Assembly (NCBI GenBank): GCA_038237925.1
Contig: JBBRYF010000001.1
Span: 124,001-188,000, forward strand
Direction of reading: 5' to 3'
DNA: 64,000 nt
DNA from: AC-32 sp038237925
GTDB lineage: Bacteria > Actinomycetota > Thermoleophilia > Gaiellales > Gaiellaceae
Part shown: positions 16,849-27,266 of the stretch, piece after piece
How positions within the stretch are numbered: the first letter of the stretch is position 1
Layout: each line of letters begins with the position of its first letter
Notes under the pieces: model-generated
Databases searched by the model: none
Told to the model about the DNA's origin: nothing
What the model saw: only the letters and a program-made list of their open reading frames with translations
Translations under genes and position numbers: made by a program

Positions 16849-17379
16849 ATGTCGGTTGTAGACCGCGTCTACGCGCAGGCGCTGTTCGAGGCGGCCGAGG
16901 AGAAGGGCCGGCTGGAGCAGGTTCGCGACGAGCTCGCGCAGGTCGTTGCGGCCGAGGCCGAGGTTCCCGAGCTGCGCGAGCTGCTGCGCAACCCGCAGCT
17001 CGACCCGCGCGCCCGCGCCGCCGCGCTCGAGGACGTGCTCGGCGGCGGCGAGGAGCTGCTGCGCAACTTCCTCCTCGTGCTCGTCGACAAGGGCCGCACC
17101 TCGGCCCTCGAGGAGATCGGACGCGAGTTCGAGCGCCTGATCGCCGAGCACGAGGGTCTCGTGCACGCCGAGCTGACAACCGCGGTCGAGCTCTCCGACG
17201 ACGAGGCGCAGCGCCTGCTGAAGCAGATCGAAAAGGCGTCCGGCCGGAAGGTCGAGGCGAGCCGCAGCGTCGACGCCGACCTGATCGGCGGCATTGTCCT
17301 CCAGGTCGGGTCGTACCGGCTCGACGCGAGCGTGCGCGGCCGCCTGGAGCGGCTCCGCCGCGAGCTGGCAACGGCATGA
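16849..17379 (+). CDS. atpH: ATP synthase F1 subunit delta
   Basis: 176 residues starting MSVVDRVYAQALFEAAEEKG, the family's N-terminal helical domain. The C-terminal half holds DADLIGGIVLQVGSYRLDASVRGRLERL split around the conserved GG, the typical OSCP/delta signature. It caps the F1 head and binds the b stalk. GAGGAG lies about 12 nt before the ATG. Confidence 0.95.
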   Translation: MSVVDRVYAQALFEAAEEKGRLEQVRDELAQVVAAEAEVPELRELLRNPQLDPRARAAALEDVLGGGEELLRNFLLVLVDKGRTSALEEIGREFERLIAEHEGLVHAELTTAVELSDDEAQRLLKQIEKASGRKVEASRSVDADLIGGIVLQVGSYRLDASVRGRLERLRRELATA

Positions 17380-17398
17380 GAACTCGAGAGGAGAACCA

Positions 17399-18928
17399 GT
17401 GAAGCTTCGCCCCGAAGAGATCACCTCGATCCTGAAGCAGCGGATCGAGGAGTACGACGTCGAAACCGACCTCGCCGAGGTCGGGACCGTCCTGCAGGTC
17501 GGCGACGGAATCGCCCGCGCCTACGGCCTCGAGAACTGCGTCTCGATGGAGATGCTCGAGCTCGAGCACGGCGTCACCGGCCTCGCTTTCAACCTCGAGG
17601 AGGACAACGTCGGCGCCGCGCTCTTCGGCGAGTGGGAGCACGTGAAGGAGGGCGAGCCCGTGAAGCGCACGGGCAGGGTCGCGAGCGTGCCGGTCGGCCC
17701 GGAGCTGATCGGCCGGATCGTCGACCCGCTCGGCCAGCCCCTCGACGGCGCCGGCCCGATCCAGGCCAGCGAGCGCCGCCTGCTCGAGTTCAAGGCCCCC
17801 GGGGTGATCGAGCGCCAGCCGGTGAAGGAGCCGGTGCAGACCGGGCTGAAGGCGATCGACTCGATGATCCCGATCGGCCGGGGCCAGCGCGAGCTGATCA
17901 TCGGCGACCGCACCACCGGCAAGACCGCGATCCTCGTCGACACGATCTTGAACCAGCGCGACCAGGACCTGATCTGCGTCTACGTCGCGATCGGCCAGAA
18001 GGCTTCGACCGTCGCCCAGGTGCACGAGAAGCTCAAGGAGGAGGGGGCGATGGAGTACACGATCATCGTCAACGCCGCCGCCTCCGAAGCCGCCCCGATC
18101 AAGTGGATGGCACCGTACGCGGGCTGCGCGATGGGCGAGTACTTCATGTTCAAGGGGCAGCACGCGCTCGTCATGTACGACGACCTCTCCAAGCACGCGG
18201 ATGCCTACCGGCAGATGTCGCTGCTGCTGCGCCGCCCACCCGGCCGCGAGGCCTACCCGGGTGACGTTTTCTACCTCCACTCGCGATTGCTCGAGCGCGC
18301 GTGCAAGCTCTCGGACGAGCTCGGCGGCGGCTCGCTCACCGCGCTGCCGGTCGTCGAGACGCAGGCCGGCGACGTCTCCGCCTATATCCCGACGAACGTG
18401 ATCTCGATCACCGACGGCCAGATCTTCCTCGAGTCGGAGCTCTTCTTCTCCGGCGTGCGGCCGGCGATCAACGTGGGCATCTCGGTCTCGCGGGTCGGCG
18501 GCTCGGCGCGGATCAAGGCCATGAACAAGGTCGCAGGCAGTCTCAAGCTCGACCTTTCGCAGTACCGCGAGCTGGAGGCGTTCGCCCAGTTCGGCTCCGA
18601 GCTCGACCAGGCCACGCAGAAGATCCTCGCCCGCGGCGAGCGCCTGGTCGCGTTGCTCAACCAGCCGCAGTACGACCCGTGGCCGGTCGAGGAGCAGGTC
18701 GCCGGCGTCTACGCTGGCGTGAAAGGCTATCTCGACGCGATCCCGGTCGTCGACGTCCCTCGCTTCCTCCAGGAGCTGCGCGACCACCTGAAGGCGGAGG
18801 AAACGGTGCTGAAGGAGATCCGCGAGAACGGTGACCTGCCGGACGAGCTGCGGGAGCGGCTCGATCAGGAAATGCAGAAGTTCGCGAAAGGCTTCAAGGC
18901 CTCGGAAGAGACACCGGCCGCGGCCTAA
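17399..18928 (+). CDS. atpA: ATP synthase F1 subunit alpha
   Basis: 509 residues from a GTG preceded by a GAGAGGAGA Shine-Dalgarno. The P-loop is GDRTTGKTA. The beta-barrel (residues 25-90), nucleotide-binding domain and C-terminal helical domain are all present. It provides the non-catalytic nucleotide sites of F1. Two bases after its TAA a long structured RNA leads into atpG. Confidence 0.98.
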   Translation: MKLRPEEITSILKQRIEEYDVETDLAEVGTVLQVGDGIARAYGLENCVSMEMLELEHGVTGLAFNLEEDNVGAALFGEWEHVKEGEPVKRTGRVASVPVGPELIGRIVDPLGQPLDGAGPIQASERRLLEFKAPGVIERQPVKEPVQTGLKAIDSMIPIGRGQRELIIGDRTTGKTAILVDTILNQRDQDLICVYVAIGQKASTVAQVHEKLKEEGAMEYTIIVNAAASEAAPIKWMAPYAGCAMGEYFMFKGQHALVMYDDLSKHADAYRQMSLLLRRPPGREAYPGDVFYLHSRLLERACKLSDELGGGSLTALPVVETQAGDVSAYIPTNVISITDGQIFLESELFFSGVRPAINVGISVSRVGGSARIKAMNKVAGSLKLDLSQYRELEAFAQFGSELDQATQKILARGERLVALLNQPQYDPWPVEEQVAGVYAGVKGYLDAIPVVDVPRFLQELRDHLKAEETVLKEIRENGDLPDELRERLDQEMQKFAKGFKASEETPAAA

Positions 18929-18930
18929 TC

Positions 18931-19092
18931 GTGCCTCTTCCAGCAATGACGACCCGTCTCTCGCCCGCTATCACGCGGCGCCACAGCGCACCCTCGCCCT
19001 TGCCCAGGCAACCAGCCTGGGCCGCGAACGAGTGCGCCCTGTGGCTTGGTGCTAGCGACCGAGAGGTCGGGCGTCATCACCGGAAGGGGCAC
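18931..19092 (+). ncRNA. Structured leader RNA before atpG, copy 1 of a two-member family
   Basis: The outer helix pairs GTGCCTCTTCCAG (18931-18943) with CCGGAAGGGGCAC (19080-19092), 12 of 13 positions. Inside are CTCTCG/CGAGAG (18958-18963 with 19060-19065), a nine-position helix (18966-18974 with 19049-19057, one mismatch), CCACAG/CTGTGG (18981-18986 with 19039-19044) and a perfect 8-bp hairpin (19002-19009 with 19015-19022). The string at 19042-19053 and CATCACC at 19075-19081 are identical in copy 2 at 39.6 kb. GGAAGGGG, the probable atpG ribosome-binding site, lies inside the outer helix, so folding should repress atpG translation. Confidence 0.75.
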
Positions 19093-19094
19093 TG

Positions 19095-19985
19095 ATGGCG
19101 ACCGTTCAAGACCTCAAGCGGCGGATCCGCTCGATCCGCAACACGCGCAAGATCACGAAGGCGATGGAGCTCGTCGCCTCCGCGCGGCTGCGGCGGGCGC
19201 AGGCCCGCATCGAGGCGATGCGGCCCTACGCCGACCGGATGACGGAGCTGATGATCGGCACGGCCCGCGCGACCACTTCGTTCCAGGGCCTGACGCTGCT
19301 GGAGCGTCGCGAGGTCAAGACGGCGGCGATCGTCCCGCTCACGGGCGACCGCGGGCTCGCCGGCGCGTTCAACGCGCAGGTCCTGCGGCACGCGTTCGGG
19401 CTCGAGCGGGAGCTGCGCGGCGATGGCGTCGAGGTCCGCTGGCTCGTCGCGGGCAAGAAGGGACGCTCGACGCTGCGCTTCCGCGGCTACGACGTCGACA
19501 CGGACTGGATCGGTTTCAGCGACCGCCCTGCCTACGCGGACGCCCAGGCGATCGCGCACCGCGCGGCCGAGCTCTACGAGAGCGGCGAGGTCGACCGGGT
19601 CGTGCTCGTCTACAACGAGTTCGTCTCGGCGCTCGTCCAGCGCGTCGCCGAGTGCGACGTGCTGCCGATCCCGGAGCAGCTCCTGGAGCGCGACGAAGAC
19701 GAGGCGCAGGAGTCGGCGCTCCTCGGCGACTTCATCTACGAGCCCGAGCCGGAGGAGATCCTGCGACGGCTGCTGCCCGTGTACGTCGAGACGGAGCTCT
19801 ACCGGGCGCTGCTCGAGTCCGCCGCCTCGGAGCAGGGCGCCCGCATGACCGCGATGCGCAACGCCTCGGGCAACGCTGCCGATCTGATCTCGAGTCTCAC
19901 GCTGGACATGAACCGGGCCCGCCAGGCCGAGATCACCCAGGAGATCCTGGAGGTCGTGGCAGGCGCCGACGCGCTCACGGGCTAG
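19095..19985 (+). CDS. atpG: ATP synthase F1 subunit gamma
   Basis: 296 residues. The N-terminal helix, KRRIRSIRNTRKITKAMELV, and the C-terminal helix, EQGARMTAMRNASGNAADLI, form the rotating coiled coil. GDRGLAGAFN lies between them. It couples c-ring rotation to catalysis. Only GGAAGGGG, 5-10 nt before the ATG, can serve as ribosome-binding site, and it is part of the leader RNA's outer helix. atpD does not follow; an ABC importer lies between. Confidence 0.97.
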   Translation: MATVQDLKRRIRSIRNTRKITKAMELVASARLRRAQARIEAMRPYADRMTELMIGTARATTSFQGLTLLERREVKTAAIVPLTGDRGLAGAFNAQVLRHAFGLERELRGDGVEVRWLVAGKKGRSTLRFRGYDVDTDWIGFSDRPAYADAQAIAHRAAELYESGEVDRVVLVYNEFVSALVQRVAECDVLPIPEQLLERDEDEAQESALLGDFIYEPEPEEILRRLLPVYVETELYRALLESAASEQGARMTAMRNASGNAADLISSLTLDMNRARQAEITQEILEVVAGADALTG

Positions 19986-20020
19986 GCGCAGCCCACAAAC
20001 TCCCGCGGCGATCGCTCGTC

Positions 20021-20026
20021 TATAGT
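20021..20026 (+). promoter_or_regulatory. Candidate -10 box for the ABC-transporter genes
   Basis: TATAGT lies in the 70-nt gap after atpG, about 30 nt before the permease ATG. It suggests independent transcription of the inserted transporter block. Confidence 0.4.
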
Positions 20027-20055
20027 CCCGACAGCCCTTTACGGCTCCCTTACAC

Positions 20056-21117
20056 ATGGCCCAGAAAGACCACGAAGTTCTCGTCTCCAGCGGCGCCGGC
20101 CTAGGCGCGGCGATCGGTGTCGAGAGCGGCTCGGAGCTCGGCGAGACCGAAGCGGTCCGAGCGCGTGGCTACTGGGAGCTTGTCTGGCGCCGCTTCCGAC
20201 GCGACAAGATCGCAATCGTGAGCGGGTTCATGATCATCCTCCTGCTCCTCGTCGCCTTCGCCGGTGCTCCGATCGCGAAGCACTACGTCGGCCACGGGCC
20301 CGACGACATCTTCACGGGGACAGCGGCGGTCGACAGCGTCAGCCTGCTGCCCGCGAACCCGTGGACGCACTTCGACAACTACTACACGAATCACAAGGAC
20401 ATCCTCGTCCTCGGAGGCGCCAACCGACTCGGCCAGGATGAGTTCCTGCGGCTGCTCTACGGCGCGCGCGTCTCGCTCGAGGTCGCGTTGCTCTCCACGC
20501 TCGGGGTGATGGTGATCGGGGTGATCCTCGGCTCGATCGCCGGCTACTTCCGTGGCTGGGTGGACACGATCATCTCGCGGATCACCGAGGTGACGATGGC
20601 CTTCCCGCTCCTGCTCTTCATCGTTGCGCTCGCTGCGACGATCGGCCCGCAGCTCGATGCGGTCACGCTCGGCGGGCTCTTCCCCAACGGGGTCGTGACG
20701 CTGGTCCTGATCTTCGTCATGTTCGGCTGGTTCTATCCCGCGAGGATCATCCGCGCGCAGGTGCTGTCGATCCGCGAGAAGGAGTACATCGAGGCGGCCC
20801 GGATGATCGGGGCGAGCGACGCGCGGATCATCCGCTCGCACGTCCTGCCTCACCTGATCGCGCCGATGATCGTGTACTCGACGCTGATCGTCGCGAGCTA
20901 CGTGCTCTTCGAGGCGGGCCTCTCGTTCCTCGGCCTCGGGATCAAGCCGCCGACGGCGAGCTGGGGGAACCTCCTCTCCGACGCGCCGAGCTACTACACG
21001 ACGCGCCCGCTGCTGATGCTGTGGCCCGGGTTTGCCGTGCTGCTGACGACGCTCGCGTTCAATCTGATGGGCGACGGGCTGCGGGACGCGTTCGACCCGC
21101 GCTCCAGCCAGCAGTAA
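20056..21117 (+). CDS. Peptide/nickel-type ABC transporter permease (OppC/DppC-like)
   Basis: 353 residues. It has an N-terminal helix near residue 55, a large external loop and about five more helices. The cytoplasmic EAA loop reads YIEAARMIGASDARIIRSHVLP, and the family C-terminus GDGLRDAFDPR is present. It is one half of the membrane channel of an oligopeptide importer. It precedes the binding protein and the partner permease, an unusual order because OppB normally comes before OppC. Confidence 0.9.
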   Translation: MAQKDHEVLVSSGAGLGAAIGVESGSELGETEAVRARGYWELVWRRFRRDKIAIVSGFMIILLLLVAFAGAPIAKHYVGHGPDDIFTGTAAVDSVSLLPANPWTHFDNYYTNHKDILVLGGANRLGQDEFLRLLYGARVSLEVALLSTLGVMVIGVILGSIAGYFRGWVDTIISRITEVTMAFPLLLFIVALAATIGPQLDAVTLGGLFPNGVVTLVLIFVMFGWFYPARIIRAQVLSIREKEYIEAARMIGASDARIIRSHVLPHLIAPMIVYSTLIVASYVLFEAGLSFLGLGIKPPTASWGNLLSDAPSYYTTRPLLMLWPGFAVLLTTLAFNLMGDGLRDAFDPRSSQQ

Positions 21118-21222
21118 CTCCACTAACCAACTCGTAACTTGGGCGTCTCAAGTGCTTAGGACGGGGCAGGCGCCCGTTCGGAGTCAAGCTTCTTTTGGCT
21201 CGAATTCACGGAAAGGAGAGAC

Positions 21223-22899
21223 ATGCACAGACGGCAATGGCTCGCGGTCACGATGCTCGTGGCCGGGGCAAGCCTTCTGATCGCAGCGAGCTTTGCGAGT
21301 GCCGGCACCGGCAGCAGCCACGCACTCAAGAAGGGCGGTATCTGGCGGTACGGCAACGTCGGCGCTTCCGTCCAGGTCGATCAGCAGCTCGCCTACGTCA
21401 CCACCGCGTGGTCGCTCGAGTACGCGACCGCCGCGAAGCTCTACAACTATCCGGACAAGAAGGGGCCCGCGGGCAGCAAGCTGATCCCGGAGGTCGCTTC
21501 GAAGTTCACCGTCTCGAGGAACGGCAGGGTCTACACGTTCACGATCCGGCCGGGCTTCCGCTTCAGCGACGGCTCAAAGGTGACCGCAAAGAACTTCAAG
21601 CGGGCAATCGACCGGACGGCCAACCACGATCTCGCCTCGCCGGGCGCTCCGTTCATCACGGACCCCGCCGGGACGAACATCCTCGGTGCCAAGAAGGTCA
21701 ATGACGGCAACGCGACGAGCGCCAGCGGCGTGGTCGCGAAGGGCAACAAGCTGACCATCAAGCTGTCGAAGGCTGACGGAACGTTCATGGCGAAGATCAC
21801 CATGCCGTTCTTCCAGGCCACCTCCTTCAAGGTTCCGCTGACGAAGGAAGTCGTCAACGTCTCGAAGACGAACCTGCCGTCGGCAGGTCCGTACTACATG
21901 GTCCGGAATAACCCGGACCGCCTCACGCAGCTCCGGCTCAATCCCTTCTACAAGAAGGGCCCCGGGCGCACGCGCCCGCACAACCTCAAGGGCGTCGACG
22001 TCACCTGGAACCTCAACGAGCAGACCGCGTTCAACCAGACGATCGCGAATCAGCTCGACGAGGGCCCGCTGCCGTCGGCCGAGGTTCAGGGTGTCAAGGC
22101 GAAGTACGGCCTCAACAAGGGCCGCTTCTGGAGCATGCCGGTCAACTGCACCGGGTACCTCCCGATGAACGTCTCGCGCTCGCTGTTCAAGGGCAACACG
22201 AACCTGCGCAGGGCGGTCAACTACGTGATCAACCGCAGGGACTACGTCAGCCAGGCCGGCCCGTACGCGGGTCAGCCGTGGACGCACATCTTCAATCCCG
22301 GCGTCCCGGGATGGCGCGATGTCTCCCTGTACAAGTCGAACCTGTCGACTGCGAAGAAGCTCGCCAAGGGCCACTTCAAGAGCGGCAAGATCAACGTCGG
22401 CTACCGGACGAACAGCGCCTCGAACATCGCGCAGTCTCAGATCGTCCGGCGTGACCTGATCCGGCTCGGCTTCAAGTCCGGCAACATCACGATGAAGCCG
22501 TTCTCAGGCGCGGATCTCTACGACGCGATGGGCAAGAGGAATACCGACCTCGACATGGGCTCCAGCATGGGTTGGTGCTCGGACTACCCGGATCCGTACG
22601 ACTGGATCAACATCCTGCTGTACGGCGGCGGGATTCAGGCGGAGAACAACGTCAACTACTCGTACTTCAACGATTCGAAGTGGAACAAGAAGATGCAGGC
22701 CGCGGCCAAGCTCGTCGGCCCGCAGCGGCTCAAGGTCTACGGACAGCTCGACCTGGACGTCATGAACCAGGCGGCTCCGATGGCCGTGGAGCGGACGTAC
22801 AACAACCGCTACATCTTCTCGAACCGCGTCAACCCGAAGGGCCTCGTCTACCAGGGCATTTACCAGGACTGGGACTGGGCTACGGCGGCGCTGAGGTAG
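21223..22899 (+). CDS. ABC transporter substrate-binding protein, family 5 (oligopeptide type)
   Basis: 558 residues with an N-terminal signal peptide (WLAVTMLVAGASLLIAASFA). No lipobox Cys is visible, so membrane anchoring is not evident. YTFTIRPGFRFSDGSKVTA is the SBP_bac_5 signature region, and GWCSDYPDPYDWINILLYGG is typical of the distal lobe. It captures the substrate outside the cell. An AAAGGAGAG Shine-Dalgarno precedes the ATG, and a strong intrinsic terminator follows, so it can be transcribed at a higher level than the permeases and ATPases. Confidence 0.92.
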   Translation: MHRRQWLAVTMLVAGASLLIAASFASAGTGSSHALKKGGIWRYGNVGASVQVDQQLAYVTTAWSLEYATAAKLYNYPDKKGPAGSKLIPEVASKFTVSRNGRVYTFTIRPGFRFSDGSKVTAKNFKRAIDRTANHDLASPGAPFITDPAGTNILGAKKVNDGNATSASGVVAKGNKLTIKLSKADGTFMAKITMPFFQATSFKVPLTKEVVNVSKTNLPSAGPYYMVRNNPDRLTQLRLNPFYKKGPGRTRPHNLKGVDVTWNLNEQTAFNQTIANQLDEGPLPSAEVQGVKAKYGLNKGRFWSMPVNCTGYLPMNVSRSLFKGNTNLRRAVNYVINRRDYVSQAGPYAGQPWTHIFNPGVPGWRDVSLYKSNLSTAKKLAKGHFKSGKINVGYRTNSASNIAQSQIVRRDLIRLGFKSGNITMKPFSGADLYDAMGKRNTDLDMGSSMGWCSDYPDPYDWINILLYGGGIQAENNVNYSYFNDSKWNKKMQAAAKLVGPQRLKVYGQLDLDVMNQAAPMAVERTYNNRYIFSNRVNPKGLVYQGIYQDWDWATAALR

Positions 22900-22925
22900 G
22901 AGATTCGACGACGTAAGGCACTACG

Positions 22926-22963
22926 CGAGAGGCGCCGGCTAGTCCGGCGCCTCTCGTGCTTTT
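22926..22963 (+). terminator. Intrinsic terminator after the binding-protein gene
   Basis: A perfect 13-bp stem (22926-22938 with 22944-22956) with a CTAGT loop is followed by TGCTTTT. It would stop or thin out transcription before the downstream permease and ATPase genes. Confidence 0.85.
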
Positions 22964-23025
22964 AACCGAGTAACATCCGACCCCACCGGCGGAGACGCCC
23001 CGACTTTCTAGAGGAGAGAGAGCGC

Positions 23026-24003
23026 GTGTTCCGATACCTCGTCAGACGAATCCTCTGGGCAATGCTGCTCTTCCTCGTGATCACGTTCGTCACGTTCGTG
23101 ATCTTCTACGTAGGCCCGAACAACCCGGCGCGCGCGGTCTGTGGCGGCGAGCAGGCGAAGCGGGCGTGCCTGGTTCAGGCGACCCGGAAGCTCGGGCTCA
23201 ACAAGCCGATGCCGGTGCAGTACTACCGCTTCCTCAAGAAGCTCGTGATCCACCAGGATCTCGGCACCTCCTTCGCTACGAGCCAGAGCGTGAACCAGCG
23301 CATCAAGGAAGCCGCTCCCGTGACAGCGTCGCTCGTGTTGGGAGGCGCCGTCCTGTGGATGATCATCGGCCTGTCCGTCGGGATCTTCTCGGCCCTCAAG
23401 CCACGGTCGCTGTTAGACAGAGCGGCAATGGTGTTCGTCCTGATCGGGGTCTCCGCGCACCCGGTCTGGATCGGCCTGATCTTCGAGTACGTGTTCGGCG
23501 TGAAGCTGGGGTGGACGCCCATTGCGAACTACGCCAACTTCTTCGGTGCGCCCGGTGACTCCGGGCTGCCCGGCGGGCCGTGGCAGTGGTTCTACCACCT
23601 GATCCTTCCGTGGTGCACGTTCGCGCTCCTGTTTGCCGCGCTCTACGTGCGGATGATTCGCGCCAACGTGATGGAGACGCTCAACGAGGACTTCGTCCGC
23701 ACGGCCCGCGCCAAGGGCGCGCCAGAGCGGCAGGTGCTCATCTCCCACGTCCTGCGGAACGCGCTGCTGCCCGTCGTGACGATGCTCGGAATGGACATCG
23801 GGATCGCGCTCGGCGGCGCGATCTTCACGGAGACGGTCTACCAGCTCCCGGGTCTCGGCCAGACCGCGATCATCGGGATCAGCAACCAGGACCTCGCGAT
23901 CGTGCAGGGAGTGATCGTGTTCGCGACGGTCGCGATCATCATCTTCAACCTGCTGGTCGATCTCCTGTACGCCTGGATCGACCCGAGGATCCGGCTAACC
24001 TAA
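23026..24003 (+). CDS. Peptide/nickel-type ABC transporter permease (OppB/DppB-like)
   Basis: 325 residues from a GTG with a GAGGAGAGAG ribosome-binding site. It begins FRYLVRRILWAMLLFLVITF, the canonical OppB first helix. It carries the EAA loop DFVRTARAKGAPERQVLISH and ends AWIDPRIRLT. It pairs with the OppC-like protein at 20.1 kb to form the channel. It sits downstream of the terminator at 22.9 kb. Confidence 0.93.
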   Translation: MFRYLVRRILWAMLLFLVITFVTFVIFYVGPNNPARAVCGGEQAKRACLVQATRKLGLNKPMPVQYYRFLKKLVIHQDLGTSFATSQSVNQRIKEAAPVTASLVLGGAVLWMIIGLSVGIFSALKPRSLLDRAAMVFVLIGVSAHPVWIGLIFEYVFGVKLGWTPIANYANFFGAPGDSGLPGGPWQWFYHLILPWCTFALLFAALYVRMIRANVMETLNEDFVRTARAKGAPERQVLISHVLRNALLPVVTMLGMDIGIALGGAIFTETVYQLPGLGQTAIIGISNQDLAIVQGVIVFATVAIIIFNLLVDLLYAWIDPRIRLT

Positions 24004-24011
24004 CCACCGCC

Positions 24012-26132
<2,121 letters not shown>

Positions 26133-26138
26133 GCGCGC

Positions 26139-26510
26139 ATGGTCGCGGCGCTGCGCCGTCTCGTGTTCCTCGTCGCTCTCACCTCGGGCTTGACCGCCGG
26201 CATCTCGGCGCTGCTCGGCCTCTTGGTCCACGCCTCCCTCGACCGCGCCATCTCGCTCGGCTTCTACGGCGTGGGCTGCTTCCTGATGGTCTCCGGGTTC
26301 TTCGTCGGGAACCGCGGCCCCGCGCGCGTGAAATCGGAGCCCGCGGGCCCTTCGATGCTCCCGCTGCCCGGGTTCGGCGCGCGCAGGCTGCGCTGGGCGA
26401 CCCCCGAGGAGCAGAACGAGACGATCGGCAACTCGGCCGTGTTCATCGTGCTCGGCCTGATCCTCGTGGTGATCGGAGTGATCGTCGACGCGCGTCACTC
26501 CCTCATCTGA
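26139..26510 (+). CDS. Hypothetical three-helix membrane protein
   Basis: 123 residues, 6 nt after oppF. Hydrophobic segments lie near residues 7-27, 36-56 and 97-117, with a Pro/Arg-rich cytoplasmic loop between the second and third. I do not recognise a family. Regular GC-rich codon use and tight spacing argue that it is a real gene cotranscribed with the transporter. Confidence 0.6.
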   Translation: MVAALRRLVFLVALTSGLTAGISALLGLLVHASLDRAISLGFYGVGCFLMVSGFFVGNRGPARVKSEPAGPSMLPLPGFGARRLRWATPEEQNETIGNSAVFIVLGLILVVIGVIVDARHSLI

Positions 26511-26544
26511 GGGTCTAACTTCTCGACCCCGCCGCCGTCGAAGC

Positions 26545-26550
26545 TACTGT
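26545..26550 (+). promoter_or_regulatory. Candidate leaderless promoter -10 box
   Basis: TACTGT lies 7 nt before the ATG at 26558 of the zinc-finger membrane protein and fits the recurring TANNNT spacing. Confidence 0.45.
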
Positions 26551-26557
26551 GAGTCCC

Positions 26558-27043
26558 ATGAACGGTGACTGTGACCGCGCCCGGCAGTGGGCGTCGATCG
26601 AGCTCGACGACGAATTGTCGACCTTCGAGCGCGTTCTGCTGCGCGCGCATCTGACCGGTTGCTCCTCGTGCCGGGAGTTCCGTAGCGCGATCAAGGGAAC
26701 GACGGAGATCTTTCGCTCGGAGCCGCTGGAGCCGTACCCCGGCATGATCGAGATCAATCGGTTCCGCCGTCCGCGCCGCCGGCTGCGCCTCGCTCCGGCC
26801 GTAGCTGCGGTCGCCGTGGCCGCCGTCGGGCTCGGCAGCATCCTCGCGTCCTCAGCGCTCCGCTCCGGCTCGGTTGCCGCGGGTCCGTCCCGGGTGCCGG
26901 TGGTGAGCAACGCCGTCGCGGGGCTCGACACGATCAACCTCAGCACCTCGACGGCGCTCGAGCGTCTGAACGCCTTCCAGCAGATTCGCGCCACGAACGC
27001 AAAGCGCTCGCTCCGCGGCGGGCCGGTTCTTCGCGAACGGTAA
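26558..27043 (+). CDS. Anti-sigma-factor-like zinc-finger (HC2) membrane protein
   Basis: 161 residues from the ATG at 26558. The N-terminal domain CDRARQW ... HLTGCSSCREF matches the zf-HC2 (ZAS) pattern of anti-sigma factors. One membrane helix follows (VAAVAVAAVGLGSILASSAL) and an external tail of about 70 residues. No sigma factor gene is adjacent, so its partner would be encoded elsewhere. It lies between the transporter and atpD. Confidence 0.65.
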   Translation: MNGDCDRARQWASIELDDELSTFERVLLRAHLTGCSSCREFRSAIKGTTEIFRSEPLEPYPGMIEINRFRRPRRRLRLAPAVAAVAVAAVGLGSILASSALRSGSVAAGPSRVPVVSNAVAGLDTINLSTSTALERLNAFQQIRATNAKRSLRGGPVLRER

Positions 27044-27059
27044 CGCCGGGCCTCCGGCG
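27044..27059 (+). terminator. Hairpin directly after a stop codon
   Basis: CGCCGG and CCGGCG (27044-27049 with 27054-27059) form a 6-bp GC stem starting at the base after the TAA. There is no T-run, so terminator activity is uncertain. The remaining 207 bases before atpD hold TAGACT near 27193 and CTCCAGGAG before the ATG; I see no gene in them. Confidence 0.35.
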
Positions 27060-27266
27060 GATACTGTTCATCGATGTTTCCGTCGCTCGTAACCTCGTAC
27101 GTCTGAAGCCTCGATCACGCCTCCCGGGTGGCGGCGATGACAGAGGACGGAAAGGCGTACCCCAAGCCGGATCGGTCGGAGCGGCGCTTCGCTAGACTCC
27201 GAAACCTGGGCCGGCGGCACGGCCACGGCCTCGAAAGCGCACCCGATCCACCTCTCCAGGAGACAC

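Noticed and set aside
18931..19092. Known riboswitch classes (cobalamin, TPP, SAM, glycine, c-di-GMP, ydaO) for the atpG leader
   Set aside because: None of their conserved core strings as I recall them is present; only a covariance search could exclude a divergent member.
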